Positions 23,288 through 31,761 of a DNA stretch of 64,000 nucleotides are shown here, in pieces (position 1 is the stretch's first letter; every line of letters starts with the position of its first letter). The position numbers were made by a program, and so were the translations under genes. Under the pieces are notes generated by a model. It had not been told where the DNA came from, searched no databases, and worked only from the letters and a program-made list of their open reading frames with translations. This DNA comes from Lachnoclostridium sp. UBA1175 (GTDB lineage: Bacteria; Bacillota; Clostridia; Lachnospirales; Lachnospiraceae), in assembly GCA_002311665.1 (NCBI GenBank), contig DBYX01000001.1, forward strand, positions 1 to 64,000, written 5' to 3'.

Positions 23288-25723
23288 ATGCCGAACAACG
23301 AGAAGAACAACGCGGAACCGGTCCGGGTCCGCGATAACGATGACACCGATATGTTTGACATGCTGCAGGAGTCGTTCGACGAGAATGTGCAGCCGGAGTC
23401 GGTGCGCATGCTTGTGATCCCGCAGAACAACAAGGTGATCTTCAACGAGATGGTCGCCGCGATCGATCTGCCGGAGGGGCCCGTCGTCGAGGCCGTCAAG
23501 GATGTGATGCTCAAGCACGGAAAATTGTTCCTCGTGCTGCGCGTCGATCTGCAGGACGAGTCGCTGACCACGGATCTGTCCGAGTATCACGAGATGGGAA
23601 GCATCGTGGACATCCGCCAGATCATGAAGGCGCCGAGCGGTGCGATGCGGGCGTTCGTCTGCGGTATGAGCCGCGGTTCGCTGCGCTCTCTCCGCAAGGT
23701 CGGAGGAGTACTGTACGGCGAGGTGGATGAGATCCCGATGGATGTCATCCCGATGCGCAGGGTTGAGCAGGAGGCTCTGCACCGTGCACTCCGCGATCTG
23801 ATCGAGAGATTTTTCGACATCGCCGACAAGAAGATCCCGGAGGAAGTGCTCAAGAGACTGCAGGGCATTCGCGAACTGGACCGCCTGGTCAACCAGACGA
23901 TGATCCTGATGCCGATCCCGGTGGAGCTCCGTCAGGCGCTTCTGGAGGCGAAGAACAATATCGAGCAGTACCAGACGCTCTCCAACATTCTTGCCAACGA
24001 GATCGAGGTGATGCGGATCCGCCGGCAGCTGAAGGAGAAGGTGCAGGAGGAGCTCGACAAGAACCAGCGCGATTACATTTTACGCGAGCAGATGAAGGTG
24101 ATCCGTTCGGAGCTCGGGGAAAATGCGGACCGCGACGGCGAGGAATACCTGGCAAAACTCGACGCGCTCGAGGCGTCCGACGCGGTGAAGGAAGCGATCC
24201 GCAAGGAGATCAAGCGCTTCGCGACACTCGGCGGTAACACGAGCGAGAGCGCGACGAGCCGCGACTATATCGAGACGCTTCTCACGGTGCCGTGGGAGCA
24301 TATGAGCGAGGACAACACGAACCTGCTGCAGGCGAAGGAGATCCTCGAGAGAGACCACTACGGGCTCACCGATGTCAAGGAGCGCGTGACGGAGTTCCTG
24401 GCGGTGCATATGCACGCGAAGCAGGCCGACTCGCCGATCCTGTGCCTGGTGGGACCGCCCGGAACGGGCAAGACCTCGATCGCGAAGAGCATCGCGGAGG
24501 CGATGAACCGCAAGTACGTGCGCGTCTGCCTCGGCGGCGTGAGCGATGAGGCGGAGATCCGCGGACACCGCAGGACGTATGTTGCGTCCCTGCCGGGCCG
24601 CATCATCCAGGGAATGATCCAGGCGGGAACGGCCAACCCATTGATGCTTCTCGACGAGGTGGACAAGCTGGGAAGCGATTACAAGGGCGACCCCGCGTCG
24701 GCGCTTCTCGAGGTGCTCGACAGCGCGCAGAACAACCGCTTTGTCGACCATTACATCGAGATCCCGATGGATATGAGCCGCGTGATGTTCATCGCGACGG
24801 CCAACACGACCGAGACGATCCCGCGTCCGCTTCTGGACCGCATGGAGATCATCGAGGTCAACAGTTATCTGAAGACAGAGAAATTCCATATCGCGAAGGA
24901 GCATTTGATCCCGAAGCAGATGAAGCGCCACAGCCTGACCTCGAGCCAGATCGCATGGCGCGACAAGGCGATCGACGATATGATCGAGTACTACACGAGG
25001 GAAGCCGGCGTCCGCGAGCTGGAGCGCACCATCGGCAAGGTTTGCCGCAAGGTCGTTCTCGCGATCACGGAGGCGGAGGCGGAGGGAAAGAAACCTGCCA
25101 AGGCCAACATTTCCGGCAGGAATCTCACCGAGTATCTCGGCCGGCACAAGTATATGCCGGAGGACAAGATCGGCAAGGCAGCGGTCGGCGTGGCGAGAGG
25201 ACTCGCCTGGACGACGGTCGGCGGCGCAACGATGGAGATCGAGGTGAACCTGCTGCCCGGCGGCGGCAAACTCTCGCTCACGGGCAACATCGGCAACGTG
25301 ATGCGCGAGTCCGCGATCACGGGCATCACGTACATCCGCTCGCTGATCGGAAGCAAGCTGGAGGAAGGCTTCTTCGAGAAGAACAGCATACATATTCATA
25401 TACCGGAGGGCGCTGTGCCGAAGGACGGCCCTTCCGCGGGCATCACCATGGCGACGGCGGTGTACTCGGCGATCACGGGCAAACCCGTGGCGTCCGACAT
25501 CGCGATGACCGGTGAGATCACGCTGCGCGGGCGCGTGCTGCCGATCGGCGGACTGCGCGAGAAACTCCTCGCAGCGAAGAGTGTGGGCGTTCGCAAGGTG
25601 CTCATCCCGTTCGCCAACAAGGAATCGCTCTCGGAGATCCCTGCGGAGGTGACGGAGGGCGTGACGATCTGCCCTGTAAAGACGATGGAGGAAGTACTCC
25701 GGGAGGCAATAGTAAACCAGTGA
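23288..25723 (+). CDS. lon: ATP-dependent protease Lon
   Basis: This 811-residue cytoplasmic protease degrades misfolded and short-lived proteins. It has an N-terminal substrate-binding domain (about 35-230), a coiled middle region, an AAA+ module with Walker A GPPGTGKT (around 390) and a C-terminal serine-lysine protease domain. The dyad is S716 in PKDGPSAG and K759 in GGLREKLLAAKS. The start at 23288 is chosen because GGAGG precedes it; the ATG at 23252 lies in the loop of the upstream terminator. Its last codons overlap the ysxC start by four bases. Confidence 0.96.
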   Translation: MPNNEKNNAEPVRVRDNDDTDMFDMLQESFDENVQPESVRMLVIPQNNKVIFNEMVAAIDLPEGPVVEAVKDVMLKHGKLFLVLRVDLQDESLTTDLSEYHEMGSIVDIRQIMKAPSGAMRAFVCGMSRGSLRSLRKVGGVLYGEVDEIPMDVIPMRRVEQEALHRALRDLIERFFDIADKKIPEEVLKRLQGIRELDRLVNQTMILMPIPVELRQALLEAKNNIEQYQTLSNILANEIEVMRIRRQLKEKVQEELDKNQRDYILREQMKVIRSELGENADRDGEEYLAKLDALEASDAVKEAIRKEIKRFATLGGNTSESATSRDYIETLLTVPWEHMSEDNTNLLQAKEILERDHYGLTDVKERVTEFLAVHMHAKQADSPILCLVGPPGTGKTSIAKSIAEAMNRKYVRVCLGGVSDEAEIRGHRRTYVASLPGRIIQGMIQAGTANPLMLLDEVDKLGSDYKGDPASALLEVLDSAQNNRFVDHYIEIPMDMSRVMFIATANTTETIPRPLLDRMEIIEVNSYLKTEKFHIAKEHLIPKQMKRHSLTSSQIAWRDKAIDDMIEYYTREAGVRELERTIGKVCRKVVLAITEAEAEGKKPAKANISGRNLTEYLGRHKYMPEDKIGKAAVGVARGLAWTTVGGATMEIEVNLLPGGGKLSLTGNIGNVMRESAITGITYIRSLIGSKLEEGFFEKNSIHIHIPEGAVPKDGPSAGITMATAVYSAITGKPVASDIAMTGEITLRGRVLPIGGLREKLLAAKSVGVRKVLIPFANKESLSEIPAEVTEGVTICPVKTMEEVLREAIVNQ

Positions 25724-26319
25724 ACATCAACAAAGCGGAATTGCAGACGGTGTGCGGGATCACGAGCAAACTGCCGGTGAACCTGCTTCCGGAATTTGCC
25801 TTTGCGGGGCGTTCCAACGTCGGCAAATCCTCCCTGATCAACGCGCTTGTGAACCGCAAAGCGCTCGCGAGAACATCCTCGCAGCCCGGCAAGACGCAGA
25901 CAATCAATTTCTTTCTGCTCAACGAAGCGTTCTACTTCGTCGACCTGCCCGGTTACGGTTACGCGAAGGTCACGAAGGAGCTCGTCGCAAAATGGGGCCG
26001 TATGATCGAGCGCTACCTGACGACGAGCAAGCAGCTCCGCAGGATTTTCCTCCTGGTGGACATTCGCCACGAGCCGACGGACAACGACAAGGCGATGTAC
26101 GCATGGATCGTGGACCGCGGGCTTCGTCCGGTGGTGATCGCCACGAAGCTGGACAAGATCAACCGCAGCCAGAAGGACCGGCAGCTTGCGATGATCCGAC
26201 GCGAGCTCGGGATGACGGCGGAGGACACGCTGATCCCCTGTTCCTCGGAGACGAAGCAGGGAATGGACGTCGTGTGGAGTGTGATGGAGGAGTGCCTCCG
26301 GGAGACGGAGAGCGAATAG
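25720..26319 (+). CDS. ysxC: Ribosome biogenesis GTPase YsxC/EngB
   Basis: This 199-residue TRAFAC GTPase assists a late step of 50S subunit assembly. G-motifs are visible: GRSNVGKSSLI (P-loop), T-S-x-x-P-G-K-T-Q (switch I), DLPGYGYAKV (G3), TKLDKI (G4) and CSSETK (G5). The start is a GTG overlapping the lon stop (GTGA), and GGGAGG is 13 bases upstream, so translation is probably coupled. The lon-ysxC pairing is widespread in Firmicutes. Confidence 0.95.
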   Translation: MNINKAELQTVCGITSKLPVNLLPEFAFAGRSNVGKSSLINALVNRKALARTSSQPGKTQTINFFLLNEAFYFVDLPGYGYAKVTKELVAKWGRMIERYLTTSKQLRRIFLLVDIRHEPTDNDKAMYAWIVDRGLRPVVIATKLDKINRSQKDRQLAMIRRELGMTAEDTLIPCSSETKQGMDVVWSVMEECLRETESE

Positions 26320-26328
26320 ACAAAAAAG

Positions 26329-26364
26329 CGGGAAATGCCGTTCGGCATTTCCCGTATTCTTTTT
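26329..26364. terminator. Bidirectional terminator after ysxC
   Basis: CGGGAAATGCC (26329-26339) pairs perfectly with GGCATTTCCCG (26344-26354), followed by TATTCTTTTT. An A run before it serves the reverse DUF4364 gene. Confidence 0.9.
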
Positions 26365-26367
26365 CCT

Positions 26368-26424
26368 CAGCCTTGTTCGGCTGTGTCAGCCCTGCCCGGT
26401 TGGATCAGCCCTGCTCGTTCGGTC
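26368..26424. repeat. Three degenerate 19-bp tandem repeats across a gene end
   Basis: Three units begin CAGCC(T/C)TG at 26368, 26387 and 26406 in exact 19-base steps. The third lies inside the end of the DUF4364 gene and the second covers its stop codon. Confidence 0.6.
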
Positions 26425-26977
26425 CGGCCTCCGAGGCCGTCGAGTCGACGGGATCGCGGTCGCCCAGGAGTGCGTTGAGAACGTAGGCGTAGATGTCCGC
26501 GTTCTTCTTGCGCCAGTTGCGGCAGATGGTCTCCGCGTTGTCGCGGGAGGGCATCGTGAGGTGAATCTCGATCACCGTCGCGTCGCGCTCCAGCACCTTG
26601 AGCTCCACCGTGTACTCACCCTTGCGGGCCTCGTAGTAGTCCGCGACATTGGACGACTCCTCGCGGAGCGAGTACTGCTGCTCGCTGAGGTACATATCGA
26701 TGTCGTCGCGGATGTTGCGGGATATGTTTTTGTAGAAGAAGGAGAGCGCCTCGTGCCCGTCCGGCGTGATGCGGTAGAAGGCAGCGTTTCGCTTCTGCTC
26801 CAGCGTGATGTAGCCGTCGTCGACCAGATCCGCGAGCACCTGCTGGACATTGAAGTAGTTCGTGTACTCGCGCTCGGTGATGAAAGTGGCAAGCTGCGCG
26901 TTCGTCATCGGAAAATCGACCCGGTCCAGAATGTAGAGTACGATCAGCTTGTAGAGCATCAGTGTTTCGGGCTGCAT
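26405..26977 (-). CDS. DUF4364 family winged-helix protein
   Basis: This 190-residue protein matches the DUF4364 pattern found in Clostridia. The N-terminal 75 residues look like a winged helix (MTNAQLATFITEREYTNYFNVQQVLADLVDDGYI, written here only as the region 24-57), as in PadR or MarR regulators. The C-terminal half has mixed alpha/beta content with a conserved R-x-W-R-K-K near the end. Function is unknown; DNA binding is likely from the fold. AAAGGAG is nine bases before the ATG. It lies downstream of pspA on the same strand, after a terminator, and may be expressed with it by read-through. Confidence 0.8.
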   Translation of the reverse strand: MQPETLMLYKLIVLYILDRVDFPMTNAQLATFITEREYTNYFNVQQVLADLVDDGYITLEQKRNAAFYRITPDGHEALSFFYKNISRNIRDDIDMYLSEQQYSLREESSNVADYYEARKGEYTVELKVLERDATVIEIHLTMPSRDNAETICRNWRKKNADIYAYVLNALLGDRDPVDSTASEAGPNEQG

Positions 26978-26990
26978 GGGGTGGGGCTCC

Positions 26991-27028
26991 TTTCAAAAGA
27001 AATGCGGTGTGGAGAGCCCCACACCGCA
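26991..27028 (-). terminator. Terminator of pspA
   Basis: TGCGGTGTGG (27003-27012) pairs perfectly with CCACACCGCA (27019-27028). On the minus strand it is followed by ATTTCTTTTG. It sits directly before the DUF4364 ribosome binding site. Confidence 0.75.
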
Positions 27029-27075
27029 CATTGTATTCGGTCTGTTCGGCCGTATCAGCGTACGAAGGAATTCGA

Positions 27076-27783
27076 TTACTCGGTGGTTGCCGGAGCCGGA
27101 GCTGCGGTTGTCATGCCGAGGCTTGCCTTGAGAGCTTCGAGCTCCTTGTCGACATCCGGGTTCTCCTCGTACTTGGCGGTGAGATCGCGGATCGTGCTGC
27201 CCGGGCGCTGAGCGTTGAGCTCTGCCTCAGCCTGAGCTTTGTCGAGTTTCTTGTTGGCAAGAGCCTCAAGACGCTCGAAGCTTGCGATGGAATCGTTCGC
27301 GCCGGACACGTCGGAGGTCATCTTGTTGATCTTCTCCTGAGCGTTCGCAACGGCGATCTTGGACTTGATCATCTCGCGGCGGCTCTCCAGCTCCTCGATA
27401 TCGTGCGTCAGCTTCGTGTGCATATCGCGCATCTTCTGAGCGTTCTCGGCAGCGATCGTGTAGTTGTCCTGAAGACCTGCGAGCTTCGCGGTAAGCTTCG
27501 CCTTCTCGGCAAGGAACTTGCGCGCGTCCTCCTCGTTGCCGGCCTCAAGAGCCTTGATCGCATAGTTCTGCATCTTCGCAATATCGTTCTCGCAGGCGGT
27601 GAGATCACGCTTGCAAGCCTTCTCCTGAGCCATAACGCCGGCCGTCTCGGACTTCACTTTCGCGAGGTCGGAGTTGAGGTTGCGCAGGCACTGGTCGATC
27701 ATCTTCTCCGGATCTTCCATCTTATCCAACATGGCATTGATGTTGGCAGCCATGATATCCTTGAATCTGGACAAAATACCCAT
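27076..27783 (-). CDS. pspA: PspA/IM30 membrane-stress protein
   Basis: This 235-residue protein is a PspA/IM30 (ESCRT-III-like) protein that polymerises on stressed membranes and maintains them. The N-terminus MGILSRFKDIMAANINAMLDK is the amphipathic membrane-binding helix, followed by long coiled-coil helices to about residue 200 and an Ala/Pro/Thr-rich tail. A consensus promoter (TTGACG, 17 bases, TAGAAT) drives it, so basal expression is likely. In B. subtilis pspA is the first gene of ydjFGHI; here the ydjGHI-like genes are about 15 kb away at 8812-12207, and pspA is alone. Confidence 0.93.
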   Translation of the reverse strand: MGILSRFKDIMAANINAMLDKMEDPEKMIDQCLRNLNSDLAKVKSETAGVMAQEKACKRDLTACENDIAKMQNYAIKALEAGNEEDARKFLAEKAKLTAKLAGLQDNYTIAAENAQKMRDMHTKLTHDIEELESRREMIKSKIAVANAQEKINKMTSDVSGANDSIASFERLEALANKKLDKAQAEAELNAQRPGSTIRDLTAKYEENPDVDKELEALKASLGMTTAAPAPATTE

Positions 27784-27845
27784 TTCTCGAAATCCTCCAT
27801 AATTATCATAAGAATTGTGCGCGGTTGACCCGCGCCTACGAAGTC

Positions 27846-27874
27846 ATTCTATTACATTTCACGGGCTTCGTCAA
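27846..27874 (-). promoter_or_regulatory. Promoter of pspA
   Basis: On the minus strand TTGACG (27869-27874) and TAGAAT (27846-27851) have a 17-base spacer. Confidence 0.85.
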
Positions 27875-27892
27875 GAGTTACCGACGGTTTGC

Positions 27893-27921
27893 TTGCCAAA
27901 ACGGGTATGTTTTGATAAAAT
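27893..27921 (+). promoter_or_regulatory. Probable promoter of the RlmI-like methyltransferase
   Basis: TTGCCA (27893-27898), a 17-base spacer and TAAAAT (27916-27921) preceded by TGA as an extended -10. Confidence 0.65.
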
Positions 27922-28024
27922 GGTCAACTGTAGATGAATGTGCCCGCCGGGCGGGTGCATTTTCCGGGACACGATAACACGGAAATTACCATATATAAGT
28001 ATCGAAGAGACAGAAGGGGCAGTT

Positions 28025-28903
28025 ATGTGGATTGCGAATGAATGGACCGACTACGAGGTCCTCGACACCGGAGACCGGGAGAAACTGGAACGCTGGGGAC
28101 AATATCTTCTTGTGAGACCCGACCCGCAGGTGCTGTGGAAGACGGATCGCCGCCATCCCGGCTGGAAGAAGCCGAACGCGTGGTATCACCGCAGCAAGAG
28201 CGGCGGCGGAAACTGGGAGTTCTTCGACCTGCCGCAGGTGTGGCAGATCGGCTACAAGGGACTTTCGTTCCGGCTTCAGCCGTTCGCGTTCAAGCACACC
28301 GGACTGTTCCCGGAGCAGGCGGTCAACTGGGACTGGTTCTCGGCACTGATCCGCGACCGTCTCGCGAAGCAGCCGGACCGTCCGGTCCGCGTGCTGAACC
28401 TCTTCGCGTACACGGGCGGTGCGACGCTGGCAGCGGCACAGGCGGGAGCGCAGGTGACGCACGTCGATGCCGCGAAGGGTATGGTGGCCTGGGCGAAGGA
28501 AAATGCCGCGGCGAGCGGTTTGTCCGAAGCCCCGATCCGGTGGCTTGTGGACGACTGCCGCAAATTCGTCGAGCGCGAGATCCGCAGGGGCAGCCGCTAC
28601 GACGCCGTGATCATGGACCCGCCCTCGTACGGCAGAGGACCGAAGGGCGAGACCTGGGTGATCGAGGATTCCATATATGACCTTGTGAAGCTGACATCGG
28701 AAGTCCTCTCGGACGATCCGTTGTTCTTCCTGATCAACTCCTACACGACGGGACTTCAGCCGGCGATGATGGCGTACATCATGGGGCTGGTGCTGAAACC
28801 GCGACTCGGCGGGATCGTGCGGGCGGATGAGATCGGCCTGCCGGTGACGCAGAGCGGACTGGTGCTTCCGTGCGGTGCGGCCGCGCGGTGGCAGAAGGAA
28901 TAG
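28025..28903 (+). CDS. Class I SAM-dependent rRNA methyltransferase (RlmI/RlmK-like)
   Basis: This 292-residue methyltransferase resembles the catalytic domain of RlmI and RlmK. The SAM-binding motif is NLFAYTGGATLAAAQAG (about 126-142), followed by HVDAAKGMVAWAKENAAASG and the catalytic stretch MDPPSYGRG. It lacks the PUA RNA-binding domain of RlmI; the N-terminal 100 residues instead contain a beta-rich segment with WYHRSKSGGGNWEFF. The target is probably rRNA, by family. The start at 28025 follows GAAGGGG by seven bases. The next gene is 12 bases downstream. Confidence 0.85.
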   Translation: MWIANEWTDYEVLDTGDREKLERWGQYLLVRPDPQVLWKTDRRHPGWKKPNAWYHRSKSGGGNWEFFDLPQVWQIGYKGLSFRLQPFAFKHTGLFPEQAVNWDWFSALIRDRLAKQPDRPVRVLNLFAYTGGATLAAAQAGAQVTHVDAAKGMVAWAKENAAASGLSEAPIRWLVDDCRKFVEREIRRGSRYDAVIMDPPSYGRGPKGETWVIEDSIYDLVKLTSEVLSDDPLFFLINSYTTGLQPAMMAYIMGLVLKPRLGGIVRADEIGLPVTQSGLVLPCGAAARWQKE

Positions 28904-28915
28904 GAGGAGCGTAAC

Positions 28916-29650
28916 TTGAACAAGACGATGTTGCGGTTGCTGCCTTATTTTCTGCTTGTTGTGATGCTGGCGGCGATCGGCATTTTCCTCTTCTCGAGAG
29001 GCGACAACTCCGGCGGGAAGGCGAAGTACATCTCGGGAACCGTCGAGCTGGAGCTGGACGGGACGGCCTACTCGATGGTCAACGACATCCTCGCGGAGGA
29101 GTATGTCGGCTCGCAGGTGAAGTCCGTCGTGAGCGCGACGCGGGGCGAGCAGGCCGGGATTGTAAAGTCTATGGGCTTCACGCTGGCCAAACTGTTCCGC
29201 GTGAAGGGCGACGCGGAGGGACGCTACCTGATCGACAATGTGGGAAGGCTTTATGCGCGCGCGGACATCGCGGGTGAGGTGAAGACACTGCTCTCGTCGG
29301 AGAGCGGGTTCCCCGTGAGCAGGATCGTCACGGCGGACCACACACCCGAGACGGCGCGCGAGTTGACGGCGGAGGACGTCGAGATGCTGCGGGCGCTGCC
29401 GGCGAACGGCGCGGAGGTGACGGTCACCGACAAGTCGGTCGTCACGGACTACTCGAACCGCAGAGAGATCTTCGCGTTCACGGAGGACGGTCTTATATAT
29501 AAGGTAACGATGGAATTGTTCCGCTATCAGAACGCCGTGTACCTGACCACCGGTTTCTCCGGGGACAAGAACACGATGAAGGATCAGAAACTGACGGGGG
29601 TGAAACTCCCCGACGAGCAGCAGGAACGTTTCGCGGAGTTCTGGAAGTAA
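28916..29650 (+). CDS. Hypothetical membrane-anchored or exported protein
   Basis: I do not recognise this 244-residue protein. A single N-terminal hydrophobic segment (about 8-27) with two upstream basic residues acts as signal anchor, and the rest is soluble and mixed in secondary structure with no cysteines. The start is a TTG at 28916 with GGAGG nine bases upstream. It lies 12 bases after the methyltransferase and is probably in its operon, although a functional link is not obvious. A GC-rich inverted region around the CCCGGGCC segments follows the stop. Confidence 0.65.
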   Translation: MNKTMLRLLPYFLLVVMLAAIGIFLFSRGDNSGGKAKYISGTVELELDGTAYSMVNDILAEEYVGSQVKSVVSATRGEQAGIVKSMGFTLAKLFRVKGDAEGRYLIDNVGRLYARADIAGEVKTLLSSESGFPVSRIVTADHTPETARELTAEDVEMLRALPANGAEVTVTDKSVVTDYSNRREIFAFTEDGLIYKVTMELFRYQNAVYLTTGFSGDKNTMKDQKLTGVKLPDEQQERFAEFWK

Positions 29651-29732
29651 AGCCCGGGCCCCGGCAGTGAGTCCGGAGGACGGAATAAGGCCCGGAACAC
29701 CGCGAAAAAGCTGCATTTCCCGGGCCCGGAGG

Positions 29733-29750
29733 GCATTTTCCGGAAAATGC
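29733..29750. repeat. Perfect 18-bp palindrome upstream of the S10 promoter
   Basis: GCATTTTCC is joined to its own inverse GGAAAATGC without a spacer, 32 bases before the -35 of the ribosomal operon. An A6/T5 tract follows. It could be an upstream regulatory site or the stem of a weak terminator for the preceding operon. Confidence 0.6.
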
Positions 29751-29782
29751 GAAAAAATTTTTACAAAAACGAAAAATTCTTC

Positions 29783-29811
29783 TTGCAATTTGCGCACGTA
29801 TGAATTATAAT
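29783..29811 (+). promoter_or_regulatory. Main promoter of the S10-spc ribosomal operon
   Basis: TTGCAA (29783-29788) and TATAAT (29806-29811) with a 17-base spacer. The region before it is A/T-rich like an UP element. Confidence 0.88.
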
Positions 29812-29817
29812 CGCTGA

Positions 29818-30092
29818 TGTTGTGACTATGATAGCGTTGAAGCGTGAGGTTGCTGCCCTTGTGGCAGGTTATTCCGTGGAGCGAATGTCAAGTTATGAAA
29901 CTGACGACAGGTCACTGTACCAGTAAAGTTCTGCCGAGGGCAGAGAACAACGTGCGCAACGACGCCGATGGTAACAGTAGCCAAGCACTTGTGTTTGGCT
30001 GTTTTTTACCGGACAGCAGGAAACACACGGGAGCGTGTACAGTCACCGCTTGTCGTACTGCAATTAAGTGCGAAAAGGAGGCGGCTATTTTT
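29818..30092 (+). promoter_or_regulatory. Long leader with attenuator upstream of rpsJ
   Basis: About 275 untranslated bases separate promoter and rpsJ. A terminator hairpin lies inside: AGCCAAGCAC (29979-29988) pairs with GTGTTTGGCT (29991-30000), followed by G and six T (30002-30007). Upstream bases could form alternative stems, so this looks like a ribosomal-protein attenuation leader. By analogy with the S10 operon of other bacteria L4 is the candidate effector. Confidence 0.7.
29979..30007 (+). terminator. Attenuator terminator of the S10 leader
   Basis: A 10-bp stem with one G-T pair and a T6 tract, about 85 bases before the rpsJ start. Confidence 0.78.
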
Positions 30093-30410
30093 ATGGCAAC
30101 AAAAGTAATGAGAATCACCCTGAAGGCTTACGAACATCAATTGATCGATGCTTCCGCAGCCAAGATCGTGGACGCGGCGAAGAAGTCCGGCAGCAAGGTC
30201 AGCGGACCGGTGCCGTTGCCGACCAAGAAAGAGGTCATCACGATCCTGAGAGCTACTCACAAGTACAAGGATTCGCGTGAGCAGTTCGAGCAGAGAACTC
30301 ACAAGAGACTGATCGACATCATTGCTCCGTCCCAGAAGACGGTAGATGTTCTTTCCGGTCTTGAGATGCCGGCCGGTGTATTCATCGGCATCAAGATGAT
30401 CGACAAATAA
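30093..30410 (+). CDS. rpsJ: 30S ribosomal protein S10
   Basis: This 105-residue protein is part of the 30S head and, as NusE, also takes part in transcription antitermination. RITLKAYEHQLIDASAAKIV and the loop region SGPVPLPTKKEVITILRATHKYKDS (28-52 approximately) are characteristic. The start at 30093 has AAGGAGG upstream; the frame stays open back into the leader, but that part has no homology. First gene of the superoperon. Confidence 0.97.
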   Translation: MATKVMRITLKAYEHQLIDASAAKIVDAAKKSGSKVSGPVPLPTKKEVITILRATHKYKDSREQFEQRTHKRLIDIIAPSQKTVDVLSGLEMPAGVFIGIKMIDK

Positions 30411-30480
30411 ATCATCTTGTTATTTTAGAATGACCCCGTCCGGGGTCCGCTGTAGATGAAACAAGGAGGTATAGACAGCA

Positions 30481-31116
30481 ATGAAGAAAGCTATTTTGGC
30501 TAAGAAAGTCGGAATGACGCAGATCTTCGACGAGAACGGCGCTTTCGTGCCGGTTACCGTGCTTCAGGCAGGTCCCTGCACGGTTGTTCAGAAGAAGACT
30601 GTGGACAAGGAAGGCTACGATGCGATTCAGGTCGGTTTCGGCGAGATTCGCGAGAAGCTGGTCAACAAGCCGGTGAAGGGTCACTTCGCAAAGGCCGGTG
30701 TTGCAATTAAGAAGTATCTCAAGGAGTTCCGTTTTGAGGACGCTGCTTCCTATGAAGTAGGCCAGGAGATCAAGGCGGACATCTTCGTGAACGGCGACAA
30801 GGTGGATGCCGTCGGTATCAGCAAGGGTAAGGGTTACCAGGGCGCGATCAAGCGTTTCGGCCTGTCCCGCGGACCGATGAAGCACGGCTCCAAGTACCAC
30901 AGACACGCTGGTTCGAACGGTGCGAGCTCCTCGCCGTCCCGCGTATTCAAGGGCAAGCATATGCCCGGCCAGATGGGCCATGTACGCGTGACCGTGCAGA
31001 ACCTCGAGATCGTGCGCGTGGATGTCGACAACAACATGATCCTTGTTAAGGGTGCTGTGCCCGGTGCTAAGAAGGGCCTGATTATCCTCAAGGAAACCAC
31101 TAAGGTCACGAAGTAA
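30481..31116 (+). CDS. rplC: 50S ribosomal protein L3
   Basis: At 211 residues this has the bacterial L3 length. L3 is an early-assembly 23S rRNA binder reaching the peptidyl transferase centre. The motif MPGQMGHVRVTVQNLEIVRV and the extended loop HAGSNGASSSPSRVFKGK are characteristic. AAGGAGG precedes the ATG, and rplD follows after 24 bases. Confidence 0.98.
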   Translation: MKKAILAKKVGMTQIFDENGAFVPVTVLQAGPCTVVQKKTVDKEGYDAIQVGFGEIREKLVNKPVKGHFAKAGVAIKKYLKEFRFEDAASYEVGQEIKADIFVNGDKVDAVGISKGKGYQGAIKRFGLSRGPMKHGSKYHRHAGSNGASSSPSRVFKGKHMPGQMGHVRVTVQNLEIVRVDVDNNMILVKGAVPGAKKGLIILKETTKVTK

Positions 31117-31140
31117 TCTTGAGAAAGGAGGATCAACATC

Positions 31141-31761
31141 ATGGCAGAAGTTAAAGTTTACAATAAAGAAGGCGCTGAGGTAGGCTCCCTGGAACTGAAC
31201 GACAGCGTGTTCGGCGTAGAGATCAACGAGCACCTTATGCACCTTGCGGTTGTTGCGCAGCTTGCCAACAAGCGTCAGGGAACGCAGAGCGCTCTCACCC
31301 GCTCGGAAGTGAGCGGCGGCGGAAAGAAGCCCTGGAGACAGAAGGGTACCGGTCACGCAAGACAGGGTTCCATCCGTGCTCCTCAGTGGACGGGCGGCGG
31401 CGTTGTCTTCGCTCCGAAGCCTCGCGACTATTCCGTAAAGATGAACAAGAAGGAGAAGGCCGGTGCGATCAAGTCCGCGCTTTCCTCCAGAGTTGCCGAG
31501 GAGAAGATCTTCGTTATGGAAGACCTTGCATTCGACGGCATCAAGACGAAGCAGATCAAGGCTGTCCTTGACGGCCTTAAGGTTGAGAAGGCATTGATCG
31601 TTACCGCAGACAAGGATGAGAATGTACTCCTTTCCGCCAGAAACCTTGCGGATGTTCGCGCGGTGGCATCGAACGCCATCAACGTATACGACATCCTGAA
31701 GTATAACAACCTTGTTATCACGAAGGACGCCGTTGCGAAGATCGAGGAGGTGTACGCATAA
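31141..31761 (+). CDS. rplD: 50S ribosomal protein L4
   Basis: This 206-residue protein lines the exit tunnel. The central loop GGGKKPWRQKGTGHARQG is the tunnel extension where macrolide-resistance changes arise, and it is intact. In other bacteria L4 represses its own operon through the S10 leader; the attenuator before rpsJ fits this. The stop overlaps the rplW ATG by one base. Confidence 0.98.
   Translation: MAEVKVYNKEGAEVGSLELNDSVFGVEINEHLMHLAVVAQLANKRQGTQSALTRSEVSGGGKKPWRQKGTGHARQGSIRAPQWTGGGVVFAPKPRDYSVKMNKKEKAGAIKSALSSRVAEEKIFVMEDLAFDGIKTKQIKAVLDGLKVEKALIVTADKDENVLLSARNLADVRAVASNAINVYDILKYNNLVITKDAVAKIEEVYA

Noticed and set aside
26405..26977. PadR or MarR regulator assignment for the DUF4364 protein
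   Set aside because: Only a general winged-helix resemblance is visible; the C-terminal half does not fit either family.
29844..30092. N-terminal extension of rpsJ by 83 codons
   Set aside because: The frame is open by chance through the leader and its attenuator; S10 homology and the ribosome binding site place the start at 30093.
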